Assembly: GCA_964466625.1 (NCBI GenBank)
Contig: CAYXQF010000100.1
Span: 1-6,533 of the forward strand
From: QALR01 sp964466625
GTDB taxonomy: Bacteria > Bacillota > Clostridia > Oscillospirales > CAG-272
Length of the DNA: 6,533 bases
Direction: 5' to 3'
Made by a program: the position numbers and the translations under genes. Below are positions 6,172-6,533 of this stretch, piece by piece. Below the pieces are notes generated by a model. It was not told the DNA's origin. It was given only the letters and a program-made list of their open reading frames with translations, and ran no database searches. Each line of letters opens with the position of its first letter. Position 1 is the stretch's first letter.

Positions 6172-6533
6172 ATGAGAAAAGAACTCGAAAAAACGTATAA
6201 TCCGAGTGAAATTGAAAAACCGCTCTACCAAAAGTGGTGTGATGCGGGCTATTTCACTCCCGAAATTGACAAATCCAAGAAACCTTTCACCATCGTGATT
6301 CCGCCTCCGAACGTAACCGGTCAGCTTCACATGGGTCATGCGCTCGACAATACGCTCCAGGATAGCATCATTCGCTACAAGAGAATGAAGGGCTTCTGCA
6401 CACTTTGGCTTCCCGGTACGGACCATGCATCTATCGCGACCGAAGCAAAAGTCGTTGAAGCAATGCGCAAGGAAGGCCTTTCCAAGGAAGATCTCGGCAG
6501 AGAAAAATTCCTTGAAAGAGCTTGGGATTGGAA
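6172..6533 (+). CDS. valS: Valyl-tRNA synthetase, N-terminal part (3' end beyond window)
   Basis: Class I aminoacyl-tRNA synthetase that charges tRNA-Val with valine in the cytosol. Only the first 120 codons are present. The N-terminal YNPSEIEKPLYQKW (9-22) and PPPNVTGQLHMGHAL (44-58), with HMGH (53-56) as the HIGH-type ATP-binding signature, are characteristic of ValRS. LWLPGTDHASIAT (78-90) is another family-typical segment. The ATG at 6172 follows AAGGA by 11 nt, a slightly long but acceptable spacing. Only 48 AT-rich nt separate it from the lipid kinase stop, too short for a T-box leader, so it is probably read from the kinase promoter rather than controlled by uncharged tRNA here. The editing domain, KMSKS motif and C-terminal coiled coil lie outside the window. 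Confidence 0.97.
   Translation, partial: MRKELEKTYNPSEIEKPLYQKWCDAGYFTPEIDKSKKPFTIVIPPPNVTGQLHMGHALDNTLQDSIIRYKRMKGFCTLWLPGTDHASIATEAKVVEAMRKEGLSKEDLGREKFLERAWDW

Noticed and set aside
5107..6426. A 439-codon open frame on the minus strand
   Set aside because: It lies opposite the lipid kinase and valS, runs through the intergenic gap between them, and has a Phe/His/Arg-rich shadow composition without recognisable motifs.

Overview
The window looks like chromosomal DNA from a moderate-GC Firmicute, most likely a Clostridia-type anaerobe. This rests on the gene families, strong AGGAG-type ribosome binding sites, TTG start use and consensus sigma-A promoters. The organism assignment is inference; no rRNA or other taxonomic marker is present.

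Layout. A four-gene leftward (minus-strand) cluster fills about 4644 to 1: a CNNM/CorC-type membrane protein with CBS domains (4644-3343), a short QueG-like double [4Fe-4S] protein (3310-2636), and two half-size ABC exporter genes (2600-867, and 860 running off the left edge). Gaps are 32, 35 and 6 nt with no terminator seen, so it reads as one operon. Positions 4645 to 5133 form a divergent intergenic region with two perfect-consensus extended -10 promoters facing away from each other. To the right on the plus strand lie a YegS/DgkB-type lipid kinase gene (5134-6123) and, 48 nt further on, the first 120 codons of valS (valyl-tRNA synthetase), which runs off the right edge.

The most unusual part is the roughly 240-nt leader between the leftward promoter and the CNNM gene. 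It can fold into a long rod closed by a 12-bp stem, with several nested stems, a near-symmetric internal bubble and a possible 6-bp pseudoknot. It is either a cis-acting leader (possibly sensing a ligand or ion related to the CNNM protein) or a discrete rod-shaped small RNA. I could not match it to a riboswitch class I know by eye.

How the genes fit together. The ABC pair has the hallmarks of a heterodimeric multidrug-type exporter (BmrC/BmrD, TM287/TM288 type). The complete subunit carries the degenerate catalytic site (Asp for the Walker B Glu, Gln for the switch His); its partner is expected to carry the intact one, but that domain lies outside the window. The CNNM protein suggests divalent cation (Mg2+) handling. 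The iron-sulfur protein has no obvious link to either. On the right, lipid kinase and valS are probably co-transcribed housekeeping genes.
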